Source of the DNA: Cryptomeria japonica | Lineage: Eukaryota > Streptophyta > Pinopsida > Cupressales > Cupressaceae | Assembly (NCBI RefSeq): GCF_030272615.1 | Contig: NC_081408.1 | Span: 768,351,830-768,415,829 of the forward strand | Direction: 5' to 3' | DNA: 64,000 nt | Shown: piece after piece, positions 45,955-58,700 of the stretch | Position numbering within the stretch: the stretch's first letter is position 1 | Layout: every line of letters begins with the position of its first letter | The notes under the pieces: model-generated | The model's input: the letters and a program-made list of their open reading frames with translations, nothing else | Database searches by the model: none | What the model was told of the DNA's origin: nothing | Position numbers and translations under genes: made by a program

Positions 45955-46990
45955 AACATGGGATATTACACCATAGGAGTTCCAACTGGTTTGGAGTCAT
46001 CTAACCAAAACTTTTTTAGCAATTCCTTCACATATTTAGCTTGAGATATAAAGATACTCTTTCCAGTCTATGAAATATGCAATCCTAAGAAAAATTTCAT
46101 CTCACCTTTCATAGACATCTCAAATTATTTTTGCATATACCGACAAACTTCATGCTCAAGTCATAATCTCCTCCAAAGATAATATTATCAACAAAGACTT
46201 CAACAATCAATATGTTATCATTCTCAATCTTCAAATATAGATTATCAATAATACCTTTATTAAATCCTTATTTCAGAAAGTAATTATCCAATCTCGCATA
46301 CTAGGCTCTAGGGGCTTGTTTCAATCCATAAGGAGATTTCTTCAATTTGCATACCATGCCTCCATTTGATAATGAAAATCCATCAGATTGCTCAATGTAA
46401 ACTTCTTTCTCAAGATCACCATTCAAAAAGGCAGATTTGACATCCATCTAATATATCTTGAAATCTTTATAAGTAGCATATGCGAGCAACAGTCTAATAG
46501 CTTCAGTCTGGCTATCCGAGTAAAAGTCTCTTCATAATCAATTCCTTCTTTCTGTGAATATCCTTTGCATACCAATCTTGCTTTATTTCTAACAACTTCA
46601 TCAACTTCGTTCAATTTATTTATGAATACCCATTTAGTACCAATAACATTCTTATCCTTAGGTCTAGGTACAAGCTCCCATGTGTTATTCTTCTCAATCC
46701 GATCTAATTCTTGTTCCATAGCTCTCATCCAATTTTCATCTTTACAAGCTTCAACAACTTCTTTAGGTTCAATTTTAGAAATCAAACATACCTCTTCAAC
46801 AACTAGCCTTCTTCTAGTCATGACACCTTTACTTTTATTACCAATAATCTAATTTTCTGAGTGATTCAATCTTACATACCCCAAAGTCTTCTGACTATTC
46901 TGATTCTCAGGTTCCTGCACCTCTCCACTAGAAGCAACAATATCCAGATTAACATTCTCTACTAGACTAGTCTACTCCAATTCTTCAGTC
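45955..46990 (-). pseudogene. F: reverse transcriptase (active site lost)
   Basis: 46423-46821 is the RT N-terminus ([29 protein letters not shown]). It is followed by a frameshift near 46470 and stops. The active site near 46170 reads FVDN in place of FVDD, so one catalytic Asp is gone. The segment down to 45955 has the thumb motif SKPVGTPM. 46822-46990 is the damaged linker to integrase. Confidence 0.85.
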
Positions 46991-47039
46991 TGAATAGGTG
47001 TTCTAACAACATGCTGACCATCATCATATCCACATGCTC

Positions 47040-48430
47040 TGATATATTTTCCAAGGTTCTCATCAACCTTCACATTTGCACTCTCCATTATCTTCCTCAG
47101 TCTCTTATTGTAGCACCAGTAGTCCTTTCACTTTGTTGAATATCCCAAGAAAATTCCTTCATTACTCCTTGCATCAAACTTTCCTATATCCTCATCTCTC
47201 TTGATATAATACTTGCTCCCAAAAATTCTGAAATATCTTATTGTAGGAACATGACCAAACCATAGCTCATAAGGAGTCTTACCAGTATCGCCTTTTATAT
47301 GAACTCAGTTGAATGTGTAAACAACAATGCTAACAAGTTCTCTCCAATAGATCTTTGAAACATTCCCTTCAATCAACATAGTCCTTGCAGCATCCAAGAC
47401 AATTATGTTCTTCCTTTCAACAACTCCATTCTATTGTAGGGTTCTAGGAGCAGATAATTATCTTCTAATCCCATTCTTCTCACATAATGAATCAAACTCA
47501 TTGGAACAAAAATCTCATCCTCTGTCAAATAGATATTTCACCTTCAATCCTAACTGAGTCTCAACCTTTGCTTTGAGTATCTTGAACTTGTCTAATGCTT
47601 TAGATTTCTCCTTAAAAAGACAACCCACATCATCCTAGAGTAATCATCAATTAGAAACATAAAATATCTATCACCTTGCATACTTATAATATTTGAAGGT
47701 CCACATAGGTCAGTATGCACATGATCTAGTAGTCCATTGGATGTATATTTCTTTCTCTTAAAAGAAATTCTTGTTTGCTTACCCAATTGAAATTCCTTGC
47801 ATATTGGATTAGCAAGCTTAACAATCTTAGGTAGATCTCTAACAGCTTGAGTATAATTGATCTTAATCATTGAATCAAAATTAACATTGTCCACATTCTC
47901 CTATGCCACAACCAAATTTCATTGATTTGCGCAATAAAACAACTTTTCTCACTAGCATTCAAATGAAAAATATTACCTTCAGTCTTAGTTCCAGATGCAA
48001 TCTCTATACCTGAGGCATTTAGGATCTTGCATTTACCATTCTTGAATTGCAAATCATAATCTTTGTCAACCATCTGTCCAACACTCAAAAGATTGTGCTT
48101 CAAACCTTCAACATACAAGACATCATCAATGTTATGCTTACCATAAAAGGAAATAGAACCTCTACCACGGATCACATAGGCTTTCTCATCTTCAAATCTT
48201 ACTATTCCACCATCATGCCTTTCCATACTCACAAATTTTCTTTTATCACCAGTCATATGATGTGAACAACTGGTGTCAATCACCCATTCATCTTTCTCTT
48301 CAACTTTAGCAGCTAAAGCTTTCTCCTCAATAGTGCAACTTGTGGAATAAACATGTATCAGTCCATCTTCTTTGATAGTAATAAATATAACTTCATCTCC
48401 TTTTGATTCTTCATTAACAACATAATAGCA
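47040..48430 (-). pseudogene. F: protease and integrase
   Basis: 47867-48442 starts with YYVVNEESKGDE, then the protease site WVIDTSCSHHMTGDKRKF (D-T-S in place of D-S-G), then VEGLKHNLLSVGQM and WLWHRRM (integrase zinc-finger lead). 47592-47894 has the first core Asp (HTDLCGP) and FLIDDYSRMMWVVFL. The rest of the integrase (47040-47590) has many stops; only short pieces such as the region before the E residue are readable near 47440. Confidence 0.85.
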
Positions 48431-49390
48431 GGGTAAAAGCACAAAATTGTGTCACATTTCAGGCCAACTTATCAACAAAAGTGAATTTAAGTAATTCTAA
48501 CTAAAACTTAATTTTAGTTAAACATATGGTCTATATAGATTCATTATAGCTAAGTTATATATGGACCACAACTTTTCCAATTGAAAGTGTCTACTAAATG
48601 TATATTTTATACCACTTTGGGTATAATTACCAACAAAATAAAAAACTCGATAGTTCAACAACTCCTACTCTTATAAATAATTTTTTTTTTGAAATGTAAA
48701 AATACCCTTTTATAGATCTATAAGTTAATTTTCCAAAATATACATCTTTTAATATTTTAATTAGTTTTTATATTTTATATTTTATTTTAATTGAAAGTAG
48801 GTCATCAGCATTAAAATATAAGGTTGATTATCTTGTCAAGGAAAATTATTAAAATTTATTTAAAATTTTTATAATAATATGATGCAGTAGAGAAAAGAAT
48901 CTACGTCAAGAAGATATAATACTTTTCAAGTTTGGATAAATAATTAAGAAAAAAGGTGATGGGAATTGGAAAGAGTTCTATTTTAGCACACGTAACTTTT
49001 GAAATTTATTGAAAAATATATATTTGTAAAAAATAGTAAAAACTATATCCATGCACTAAAGCTTCAAGTTATCAATATACACAAAAAAATTGAAGAAAAA
49101 AAGATAAAATTTACTAAATAAAGTGTGGTGGCTTGTGTAACTTCAATTTCAGCATTTTATCAGCAACTAAATTATAGTGTTTACTTTATAAAAAACTACA
49201 TTCAATTTTTTTTTTAATTTTTTGTTAAAATTAGAAACATAAAATAGACAAAAGAATATAAATTTTCTTAGTTTACATCATTCCAAAATTCAAAACACAT
49301 ATTTCACTTTTTATTGATTTAATTTAAGAACTTGAATCAAGATTGACCTTTTCCTTTGTAAAAGTGTGACACAGCTTTGTTCTTCTACCC
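48431..49390. mobile_element. TIR-bounded DNA element (MITE-like) within F
   Basis: 960 bp, AT-rich, no gene. Ends are inverted repeats of about 28 bp: left has ACAAAATTGTGTCACATTT, right (reverse complement) ACAAAGCTGTGTCACACTT, both preceded by GGGTARAAG. Flanks carry AATAG on both sides (48424-48428, 49391-49395), with an extra CA on the left. Removing it restores the F reading across the site. The CAGGG start hints at hAT, but the duplication length does not fit well, so the superfamily is open. Confidence 0.7.
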
Positions 49391-50398
49391 AATAGTTCTT
49401 CTAATTCTTATACTTTCAGTTAGACTTGTAAGGCTTATCATACATCTCATGGTTCTCATATCTATCATTCCTATCATGCTTATCAAATTTGTCATGCCTA
49501 TCATATTTAGCCATTCTCTCCATGCATCTAGAATCAAAATGTCCTATCTTATTGCAAGAGAAACATTTCACAGGGAATTTTCCATCATACTTACCAACTC
49601 CCTTAGGCACTCCTTGGGCAATCAATGCTTCAAGCTCTTCCAATTCTCTTTCTTGCTCCTCCATCTCTCTTCTCTCTCTCTTTCATATCTAGATATTTTG
49701 CACTCTTCAGGATCATACTTTCGTTTTCTAAATACAGATGCTCTAAATGTTGTTTTAGACATTCCATGTGATTCACCAAATTTGCTCAGCTCAAATGCAA
49801 CAATCTTTCCAACTAACATATCTCTTGTCACAGTAGTCACACTTCGGGTTTCATCAATAGTAGCTACCTTATGTTTGTAAGAAGGAGGCAAAGATATCAA
49901 CACCTTAGCAACAATTTCATCTTATTCAAGGGTTCCACCAACACATCTGATACCTAGGACAAGATCATTCACCGTAGCCATGAAAGTGTTTATGTTCTCA
50001 TCTTCTCCCATTCTCAACATCTCATACTTCCCTTTCAAACTATGTAACTTAGCAACTTTGGCTTGTTTATCTCCTTCATATAGGGTTTCAATCTTCTCCC
50101 AGATCTCATGTGCGGTTTGAAGTCCCATTACATGAGTCAACTCTGAATCAGCTAGGGCAATCAAAAATGCTTCCTTCACTCTAATGTTATTTTTATCTTC
50201 ATTTATCTCATCAGTAGTAACCGGTCCATTCTGAGGAACAGAATAGACATTCTTTGAAATTTTCCAATAATCTTCTCCAAGATATCTCAAGTGCACCTCC
50301 ATCCGATTCTTCCATATAGCATAGTTACTACCATCAAATCTTGGACTCTCCTTAAAGATAAGACTTCCACTTCCAGTTGCCATCTCAGATCTCCTCAA
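49391..50398 (-). pseudogene. F: Gag
   Basis: 49922-50398: FDGSNYAIWKNRMEVHLRYL, a Copia Gag start, then HEIWEKIETLYEGDKQAK and KLHSLKGKYEMLRMGEDENI. A TAA near 49922 precedes 49622-49903 (ISLPPSYKHKVATIDETRS). 49416-49664 holds the zinc knuckle CFSCNKIGHFDSRC and a DKHDRNDRYENHE charged tail. Two frame breaks. Confidence 0.88.
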
Positions 50399-50425
50399 GT
50401 AGTTAGGCTTCTTCCAGAGGATCTA

Positions 50426-50437
50426 GCTCTGATGCCA
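50426..50437 (-). other. Primer binding site of F
   Basis: Minus strand TGGCATCAGAGC, one base from the initiator-Met form. Confidence 0.75.
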
Positions 50438-50442
50438 ATTAT

Positions 50443-51150
50443 TGACAACAATAATGAAGGAAAACTGAGAGGGGGGTGAATCGATTTTCACCAGATCTAC
50501 AAACTTAACCACAAAATAGATCTGATAAACTATAGCAATAACAAGGATAAGCAAGTAGATACCACAACACACTAAACCAATATTTTGACATGTAAAATCT
50601 AGTTAAGGGAAAAACCATGATGGGAACCTACCCATAATAAGATGATACTCTGCAATAGTATATGAAAATATTACAATGGGGAATGCACATGCATTCAGGC
50701 TGTAACTGAGGGAATTTGTCACCTCAAAGATGATGAAACCTCAAGGAAAAATTATCCTTTCGATTACCTCTTCGAATAGGCACAATGTTGAGCTAGGGGA
50801 TAACAAAATCATGCAAGCATCAGAAGCCTGAGAAATGTCTCTGGATGACTCTGCAAAGCCTCTATCTGCAAGACAAATGTGTGAAGCAGGAATGCCAGTG
50901 TGATGCATTGTCATCCTATACATACGAAGTGCAAAGTCTGAGCAAAAAGCTTTGGATGTGTTGACATAATTTACAAAGCAGCTAAACAATACTAAAAACT
51001 ATGAAAAATATGGATTAAGCAACAAAATAAGGAAAGTAGTAGAGAATAAAGAAATCTCACAACTGGTCCATGTTGTGAAGCCTTCCACAAGATAACATCT
51101 TCTCCATGAAGTTTTACCTACACACATGTAAGAGAGAAAATGTTGGGGGT
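50443..51150 (-). repeat. 5' LTR of F (outer end not resolved)
   Basis: Begins TGACAACAATAATG after the primer site and shares with the tandem Copia LTR the segments GAGAGGGGGGTGAATC and GGGAAAAACC. I could not find a clear matching outer end; the right border is a guess. Confidence 0.45.
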
Positions 51151-52181
51151 TGTGTTTTGGAGCATGCCTAAGTTAGATCCCCGTTTTGGTGTTTCCACCT
51201 TTACTGAAAACCCAAAAATTCACAAGAAAGGAAGATGATAAAGAAGAATGTAAAAGCAACTACAAATGCAATGCCATGCTATTTGGTAATTTGAAAATAA
51301 ATGAGATATTGGAAAGGAAAGATAGAGTTAGATTAATCCCCTAGTACTTGGAAAATATTGGCATGCTTGATAAAATTGATATCTTGACAATGCTACAAGA
51401 ATGGTGGTGTCTCCAGGAGCTTCAATCTCTACGAGAAAGTCTTCAATCTACAAAAAGATCCCTCAGAAATGTCCCAAAACCAAGGATATAGGCTAAGGGA
51501 TGGGTCTGGATGTCAGTGGACATGCAGGTAGGTGTTACAATTCCTTCATGGCATGGTTTGTAACGTCTCAATGGCCACCTACTGGCTGGTAGGTTGGCGA
51601 GATAGTAGCATGTCGCACAGACATCTCCGCGCCACACTTGGGGTCGCGAATCTATCAGGTTGGAAAATTTGGTAACATCTCTGGGGAAGCTGACATGGAC
51701 TTCTTTGATGAACAAAAGGACAAGTTGGCATACCTATCCTCCATGCCATGTGGGGAGGCACCACATGTCGCAATTGCCCCTAAAGGTGATGAGGGTGATA
51801 TTTTTGACTCTATATTTTGCCCCCACTTTAGAAAGCATGTATTTGTTAAGAGATGCGAAGCTAAAGTTGGAAAGATACAAAAGGTGAAGAGGAGAAAATA
51901 TTCTGATAGGGAAGCAGATGCTCGTTGATCAAATGAAGTTTCCCCCGATGATATGTTGGTAGAATTTTGGAATGGAAATCGGTACTTGGAACAATGACAA
52001 CACACTAGCTATAGTCTATCCTGATGGATGATAAGATATGACAAATAAGTTGGAACAAAGCGCAACATGAACAAGCCTCATCATGGAGGAAAGTCCTTGA
52101 TGACAAAAAGATACAAGACAGGGCGGTCGCCATCGGTACAAGATACACTGATATGGTTAGCATAATGTACCATGCCGAGAG

Positions 52182-52400
52182 CCATATGATAGGGCATGAT
52201 AAGATGGTATGGATGACCATACGATAGGGAAAATAGAAACACCGATATGGATAACCATATGATAGGGAAAATTGGAATGCTGATATGGATAACCATATGA
52301 TAGGGCAGATTGGAACGCCAATATGGATAACCATATGATAGGATGGAATGATATGTTGGTATGGGTAGCGGGGCACTGTATCACCATATAATAGGGCATA
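52182..52400. repeat. 38-bp minisatellite
   Basis: Units starting CCATATGATAGGG (or CCATACGATAGGG) at 52182, 52217, 52255, 52293 and 52331: one 35-bp step, then three exact 38-bp steps; a further, displaced unit lies at 52383. Confidence 0.85.
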
Positions 52401-53109
52401 TAAGTTATCTGGCATGGGTAGTGACATGCTAGATTGTCACATGATAGGGCAATTGGAATTGGAACATAGTAAATTGGCCTCTACCAAGGCAAGAAAGATG
52501 ATGCAGATTGGAAAGATGGTTTAGCCCCCATGTAGATGATCTTGGGAATACATAAGTAGTTTTTCCCCCACTTGGAAAGAAAAAATCATGTGGTTTGGCC
52601 CCCACCTAGGCGCACATGATAAATCATGTGCATGAAAAAGCATAAAAATAAAGGCACAAATACATAAATGATGATATGATGCCCCCCCCTTAGAATGATA
52701 TACATGGAAGGCATGTCATTCTAAGGAGAAGAAGAAGAGTTGTGGCACATCAACATAATGAGATGTTTTCGTGGAATGCCACCAAGAGATAGTGACACAT
52801 AAATGTCCACAGCATCAAAATATACAATGCAAGGGGACAAGGGTATCTTAGTTTGGCATCAGAACCCATAGCAGTGTCAAAAATGCCAATAGTATCATTG
52901 TGAGATGGGTGTATCATCATAGGGACAAATTTCTTGGATCTGAAGAAGAGAACAGGAAGATAAAGATAAAATAAAAAGTCGGGTTAACATTCAGGAAAGA
53001 AAAGAATGCCCCGAACATTTTTCATTGCCCCGAATGTTGAAAAGCAAGATAGGACAAATAGAAGAAGAAGGTAAACAAATAGAGGAATGTGTATGACATA
53101 AAATCACCT

Positions 53110-53245
53110 ATATCTGAGAACCTACGGAGTAACTTGGGTCCTACAGGAGAGAACAACAGATAAACACAATCAACCTCCCATATACATGTACCTACGGGGT
53201 GACTTGGGTCCTCCTAGAGGGAACAAACAGATAAAGAAAGCATGG
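53110..53245. repeat. 70-bp tandem duplication
   Basis: CCTACGGAGTAACTTGGGTCC at 53121 recurs as CCTACGGGGTGACTTGGGTCC at 53191, both followed by a GAACAA.CAGATAAA segment. Confidence 0.75.
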
Positions 53246-53490
53246 GGGAACACAACGACACATGCATGCAAGTAGATGGAGATAGAGAAGAAAAGCCCTA
53301 ATGATCAACCCTTAGGAGGGGATCATACTACAAAAGATCATCGTCCTTAAGAAGAGGATTATCCTCCCAATCTAGGTCATAGGGAGAGGGGGGGTGAGCT
53401 TGAAGAGGGACGATTGCAAGGGCCACATCGGGTGCCTCACCAGTAGTTAGGATAGGAGATCAAGTAGGAGCAATGCCTTTGTCTTCAATG

Positions 53491-54707
53491 TTAGAGGAGG
53501 TGAGGGTCAATGATCGTGTGAAAGATCATAGACAAGGCCAGAATGTCCTTCAAGGAGATGAACATGCAGGCCTTTGGGGAGGAAGAGAGTGACTCAATTG
53601 GAGAGGATGGAATAAGAATAGGACTACTAGTCTCTGGAAGAGGGGTAGTGACAAACTTAGGAGAAGGCGAGGCCTTCTCGATCATGCAAACAGAAATAGG
53701 CAAACTAGCAAGCACTGAGACACGCAAAGGGAGGGATGAAGAACAAACCTGTGCTAGCCGGTGACATCTGAACTTGGGGGCAAGGCCCTGCTTGAACTTA
53801 CATTTGCACGAGATGGGAGTGTTAGGCCTCCTATCGACTGTGGTAGGCTGAAGGACCCCAAGAAAATTGTGATATTGAAGGGTCAACAAAATAGGTGGAG
53901 CAGCAGAAGCTGGCATGGAGACCACCCATGTGTACGACATATCCAAAGGTATGAACAAGGGCGGAGTGTTTTGCAGAGAAGTGATAAGTGGAGGCTTCAA
54001 GGAAGGAGTGATGAAGACCTGCACTCGCTTAGGGGGAGAGTCATCAAAGGTCCCTGCAGCACCGGGAAGCAAAACCGAAACTGATGCAGAAGTAGGAGCC
54101 ACCAAGGGAACAGGCTGTGAAACAACAACACTGGAGGATGCACCAGTGGACTGTAAGGCTGCATCATGTGCTCGAGATTGGGCTTATCGGAAGCATTTAC
54201 GCTTGTCTACATGCTTATTCTGATGGAGGTGGAGACCACCAACTGTAGGTAGAGATGAATTAGGAGCATCATGCTCCATAGGAGAGGCCTCTGAGATCAG
54301 CTCAAGGACAGGAGGAGCCCTAGCCAATGAAGCAGGAGGGACATCCTGAATGGCACCATATTCATAGCAAAGGGCACCTGACCTCGCTTCGCTTGAGGAG
54401 AGGATGGAGAGATAAGAGGTGTCGACTTGTTCTATGATGTAGATGCAAGTGGAGACAAAGGAAACCAAGACAAACGCTTCCCCTTTGCATAGCGAGATGG
54501 CCTAGGGATATCAACAATGATGGGAAGCTTGAAGGGTGGGTGGGTCGTGGACTTCAACAGTGAAAGTGCCTTTTCATTGGCTGCGCTAGGTGCATTTGTA
54601 GGAAAAGAGGATACCACTAAGGTTTGCATGGTCCTGGGTGAATGAGGAGGTCTCAGTGCGGGAGAGGATTCAGCCCTGGCCCCTTGTGATGGAGGGACAT
54701 GTGGCAC
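53491..54707 (-). pseudogene. Pro/Ser-rich frame of unknown origin
   Basis: Three overlapping frames on the minus strand (54432-54707, 54184-54468, 53491-54105) read as one protein of about 400 codons with a frameshift near 54440 and a TAA near 54184. Composition is rich in P, S, A and L (LSSSPKAC, PLPETSSPILIPSSP; also PPSQGARAESSPALRPPHSP) with a short basic run (RPSRYAKGKRLSWF). No domain is recognised. It is bordered on the right by the LTR of B and may be the low-complexity part of another element's accessory protein. It could be a chance open stretch. Confidence 0.35.
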
Positions 54708-54743
54708 AACCTATTCCAAGATCGGGATCTCTGGTGCAAAATT

Positions 54744-55541
54744 TGCTAGGATTCCCACAAATACTGAGAGGGGGGGGGTGAATCAGTATCTAACCAGTAT
54801 TTAGATTTTCTTAACTTAAAACATGTAGAGCATATTAAAACTATGTATCATTAAGCAAAAAGTAATGCAATAAACAGAGATATAAACAACCACATGAAAG
54901 ACACACCATAACACAATGTTTTAACAAGGAAACCCGGTGTGGGAAAAACCTCAGTGGGATTTGTGACCCACAATATTCACTTACTGGCCAATAAGAGAAT
55001 ATTACTACTACAAGAGGGGCCTGTACATGCAGGAAGGCCAAGTGCCTAGAGCACACTGCTCAAAATAGAAGTCTCACTGACTTACAAAATGGATTGTATA
55101 AATCCAGTGTCTTGTATAGCTTCAAAATAACATCTATAATGCCAAATCCAGTACCGATTTTTTCTCTGCTTCTTACATAAACCCTTAACCTATAATTCGC
55201 ATAATAGGTCTACCTAATTACATTCCATATCTCACTTACATCTCCTTACAATGTTCTATAATGATCTCTCTTTATATAGGAGTCATTTTACATCATGCCA
55301 AGTTGGCTTACAATGATTTTATAATAATAAACAAAATATAATACAACAAAAATCTTGTCAGCTTCCTGTGCCAGTATGCTTCCTTTCACTGCCAGTGCCG
55401 GTGGTCTGAGTGTTGGTGTAGAGTCTGATCTTGCTGGTGTCGATGAATTGCCTTGCTATTGTCATAGGATTGTAAGGTTGCCATCAATGACAAAACCTTC
55501 AATCACCTACAATGTCTCATTGGAGTGTGCATATGCCAACA
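54744..55541 (-). repeat. 3' LTR of B
   Basis: 798 bp, minus-strand start TGTTGGCATATGCACACTCC, end CCTAGCA (one base from CCTAACA). Strongly similar to 1738-2509 and 60032-60845. Confidence 0.88.
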
Positions 55542-55554
55542 ATCTCCCCCTTTG
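55542..55554 (-). other. Polypurine tract of B
   Basis: Minus strand AAAGGGGGAGAT directly before the LTR. The junction including GCCAACA and TGGCATTGATGGCAA is the same as in the tandem Copia (5228-5260). Confidence 0.85.
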
Positions 55555-55737
55555 GCATTGATGGCAACACTCATGAGAAAATCCAAAAATGTGTCATCCA
55601 AAAATATGTGAACCAAAAATGTGTGAACTCCCCCTGAGCAGATGAGTCTTTACCTGATTATTTTCTCATACCACTACTCCCCCTTTGGCATCAATGACAA
55701 AGGTTGTCAAGGTGTCAATAGAGTATGGTTTCATGTG

Positions 55738-58700
55738 TCAACCTTGTAACTGGGTGATTACAATTTGAAAAATATTCGTCAAAACCAAATTTATGCTTTC
55801 CATAAATTTCTTACTGTCTTTCAATGCTGCCTTTGTTCTTTGAACTATACCGGTGAGTTGTTGCATATGCTCTGCCGGTGTTTTCTGTCCTTGTATTAAT
55901 GCCTCAGATATTTCTTTCCTCAAGGATGCTAGATAGTCCAGTCTTGGACTTAATCTTAGTCTCAGATTCTTAGCCTTGTTTATTACTATCTCCTTTTCTC
56001 TTTCTAGCTTAAGTAATTCTTCTTCTAAACCTGGTACCTTTTTCTCAAAAACTGATAATGTATCAGGTGAGTTAACAAAATTGTCAGCAAGTTTATTGAT
56101 TTCATCCTGTACCTTGCTCATTTTATTATCTATGTCAACTATCAAAAAGTTTGTCTTACACATGTCTTTGTATAGAGTTTTAAATTCCTTTAGTGTGCTG
56201 CAAAGTTCCGATAGAAGTGTGTCAAATTCCCTAGTACACTTCTTTATTTGATTCTCAAAGAATTTATGTTTTTCATTTTCTAATTTCTCTTTGAATGCAT
56301 CTTCCTTTATTTGGTCAACCGTCATTGTGTTGTCAGTAATGTACTTAGACAAAGTATCAAGTTGGCTCAAAGAATCCTTATTATCTATGTTACAGTTAGG
56401 AGCTATCATATTCAAAACTGGGGTTGTGTCATCTATAGCTTTATAAGCTTGTGAAGTACAATCAGTTATTTTCTTTAAAGAATCAAAAAGAACTTCAGTT
56501 ACATTTGTTGATTTGTAACCTGCTGAGGAGGAACCAACATTCTGAATTTTGCCGATGGAGGAAGTTACCATGCTTGTAGTGACCTCTGGTAGGTCAGTCT
56601 ATGTTTCCATTTCCTTAAGAAAGGGTTTTGGTTTCTCTCTTGTTGCTAGTGGCTTTGTTTCCATATGAACCTATTCCTGTTCCAGAGACTATTGCTCTAT
56701 TTGTTGATCTGTTTCAATCTCTGCCTGAGTCTCTGCCTATTGCCCTATGTTATCTACCTCTTTTCCTTCTGTGTTATCAATTTTATCAGTTACCGATGGC
56801 TCACTAGCCATATCTATCTTACCGGTTGTGTCTTTGTCCACCACAATGTTGACCTTTTGAGTATCAACATCCACAATGTATAGTACCTCAGAGTTAGGAT
56901 TAGTATCCTCTTGTGATACATCCATACTGTTATCTATTGGTTGATCTTCAGTTGTTTGTATTGGTGGAGTATCTTGAGGCGGTGGGGGTAAATTATCAGT
57001 TATCTTTAAGCTTGGAGGACCACCAATCTTTCCTTTCCCTTTATCCTTGTCCTTTTGATAAACTTTGATAGGCTTGGGGTTCTAACATTCTTCCTATTTT
57101 TCCTTCTCCACAAGGAATATATCCCATGCATTTTTTGTTTCTTCTGTTACCTCATTTACTCTTCCTACATCAGTGCAATATGTTGGTGTGCAGTAGAGAA
57201 TGCTAACTGGTTGGCTTCTGCAATTAAGTCATCTATCTCCTTTGGTGAGTTTACTGGGTAAACAACAAGTAGTTTTTCAATTTTTATCTTTTTATCAAGC
57301 TCTACAACAGCTTGTCTCCTTGCTTCCAGTCTCTTGAATAGTTCATCTACAACTTGCATTAAGAACTTCTTAAAGATATCCAAGTGTAAAATAACACTGT
57401 TTTCAACCTTTTCTTTATCATCAGCTGATAGTGAGTCATACAATTTGTTAATGTTTTTAAGTTTCCCTTCTTCTGTGATCTCATCTAACAGTTTGTCAAT
57501 CGAAGCAATATTTTGTTGAGTCCTTTTCTTCTTAGATGTTAGCTTTTTCTTTGGGGTTGTCCTTTTTACTAGTGACCTCACTGCCTATTGTTTTTGTCTA
57601 GTTCTTCTAGGTGAAGGTGTGGATGTCGGTGAAGGATCCCTTTTCCTTACAACTCTTTTGAATGCTGCAGGCATATCACTTTCAGAAGAAGTGGCTACCG
57701 GTGATAGGTGAGTTTCAGGTTGTAATGCCTCCAACTCATCTTCAGTGATACCGGTTTGTTTTAGTACATCTTATTTGATGGCCTTTGCCTGTCTTGAGCC
57801 TCTCCTTACAGTTTCTTCAACTTTCTTTACTCTCTTCTTAGATTGAATTTGGCTTTCAATCATCTCAGCACTACCGAATACTTCTTCCTTGGGTTCCTTA
57901 GGTGCTTCCAGAAGGGCTTTTGCATAAGTCTCAATGATATGATCATCAGTCTCATAGCCCATCTCAGTAACCTAGATTGTTCTTGGGGTCACTGCTTCCG
58001 TCCAGATCTCATCCTTTTTAATCACAAAGCATATATCATCTTTATACTTGTAGACAATTTCCTATGATAGTCTAATTCTTTTGTTCATTCTGACCTTAAG
58101 TGCTTGAAAATACTCACTGATATTCTTTTCCTTGTTTTCACCCATATTGTTGAATAGTTCTGATAACTGTTTCCCTACCGGTATGTCAAATCCAAGGCTT
58201 TTGTTGCATATACCAGGAACCTATTTGGTTATGTGTAGCATCAAGCATACAAGTAGATTACCAAATCTAAAAGTTCCTTTCTTATCCTTCTTGATTTTTC
58301 CTAAATTATCATTTAACTCATCCATTAGCCATTCACATACATCAATTTTTACATTGTCCTTAACCATGTCATAAGCACTCTTAATGCATAAACTGGAAAC
58401 GGAGTTAAGTCTATTTGCATGAGTTGCTTTGTAACCAAGAATCATGCTAATGAATCTCACATTTGTATCAGTTACATCATTAACCCTCAATGATCTCTTA
58501 TCAGATGTTCCACCAGTTAGTTTTGTTACTAGGTCATTTGAGACCTTCTTTGTTTTGTCTGGCCTCTTACCGGTGGAAGGTAACCCTATTATAGCTTTCA
58601 CAACTTCCTTTGTGATTTTGTGGACCAAATCTAGCCAAAAGAAGGCACCATGTACCCTGCTCAATACCATCCTAATAACTTCTTTAGGAAAGTCCGGAAT

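Larger units (their letters stand above)
45955..50442 (-). mobile_element. Copia element F, truncated and decayed
   Basis: On the minus strand: primer site, gag, (DNA-element insertion), protease, integrase, RT, ending at about 45955 in the RT thumb; RNase H and 3' LTR are missing. Its protein is related to, but clearly different from, the tandem Copia (protease DTSCSHHMTGD versus DSGCSHHMTGD). The LTR begins at 50443. Confidence 0.85.
51151..53490. other. Unresolved stretch, probably decayed LTR-element remnants
   Basis: No supported gene. TTTGGTGTTTCCACCTTTAC near 51182 resembles the end of the Gypsy D LTR. Overlapping short frames at 51640-52000 on both strands are not convincing. GC content is higher than in neighbouring elements, with C-rich words (TTGGCCCCCAC, GATGCCCCCCCC). 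Contains the two local repeats listed at 52182 and 53110. Confidence 0.4.

Noticed and set aside
51579-52005. Overlapping short frames on both strands near 51.6-52 kb as genes
   Set aside because: No domain, no conserved partner in the window, and both strands open equally.
52005-52427. Minus-strand frames over the 38-bp minisatellite
   Set aside because: Their repeats simply translate the minisatellite in different frames.
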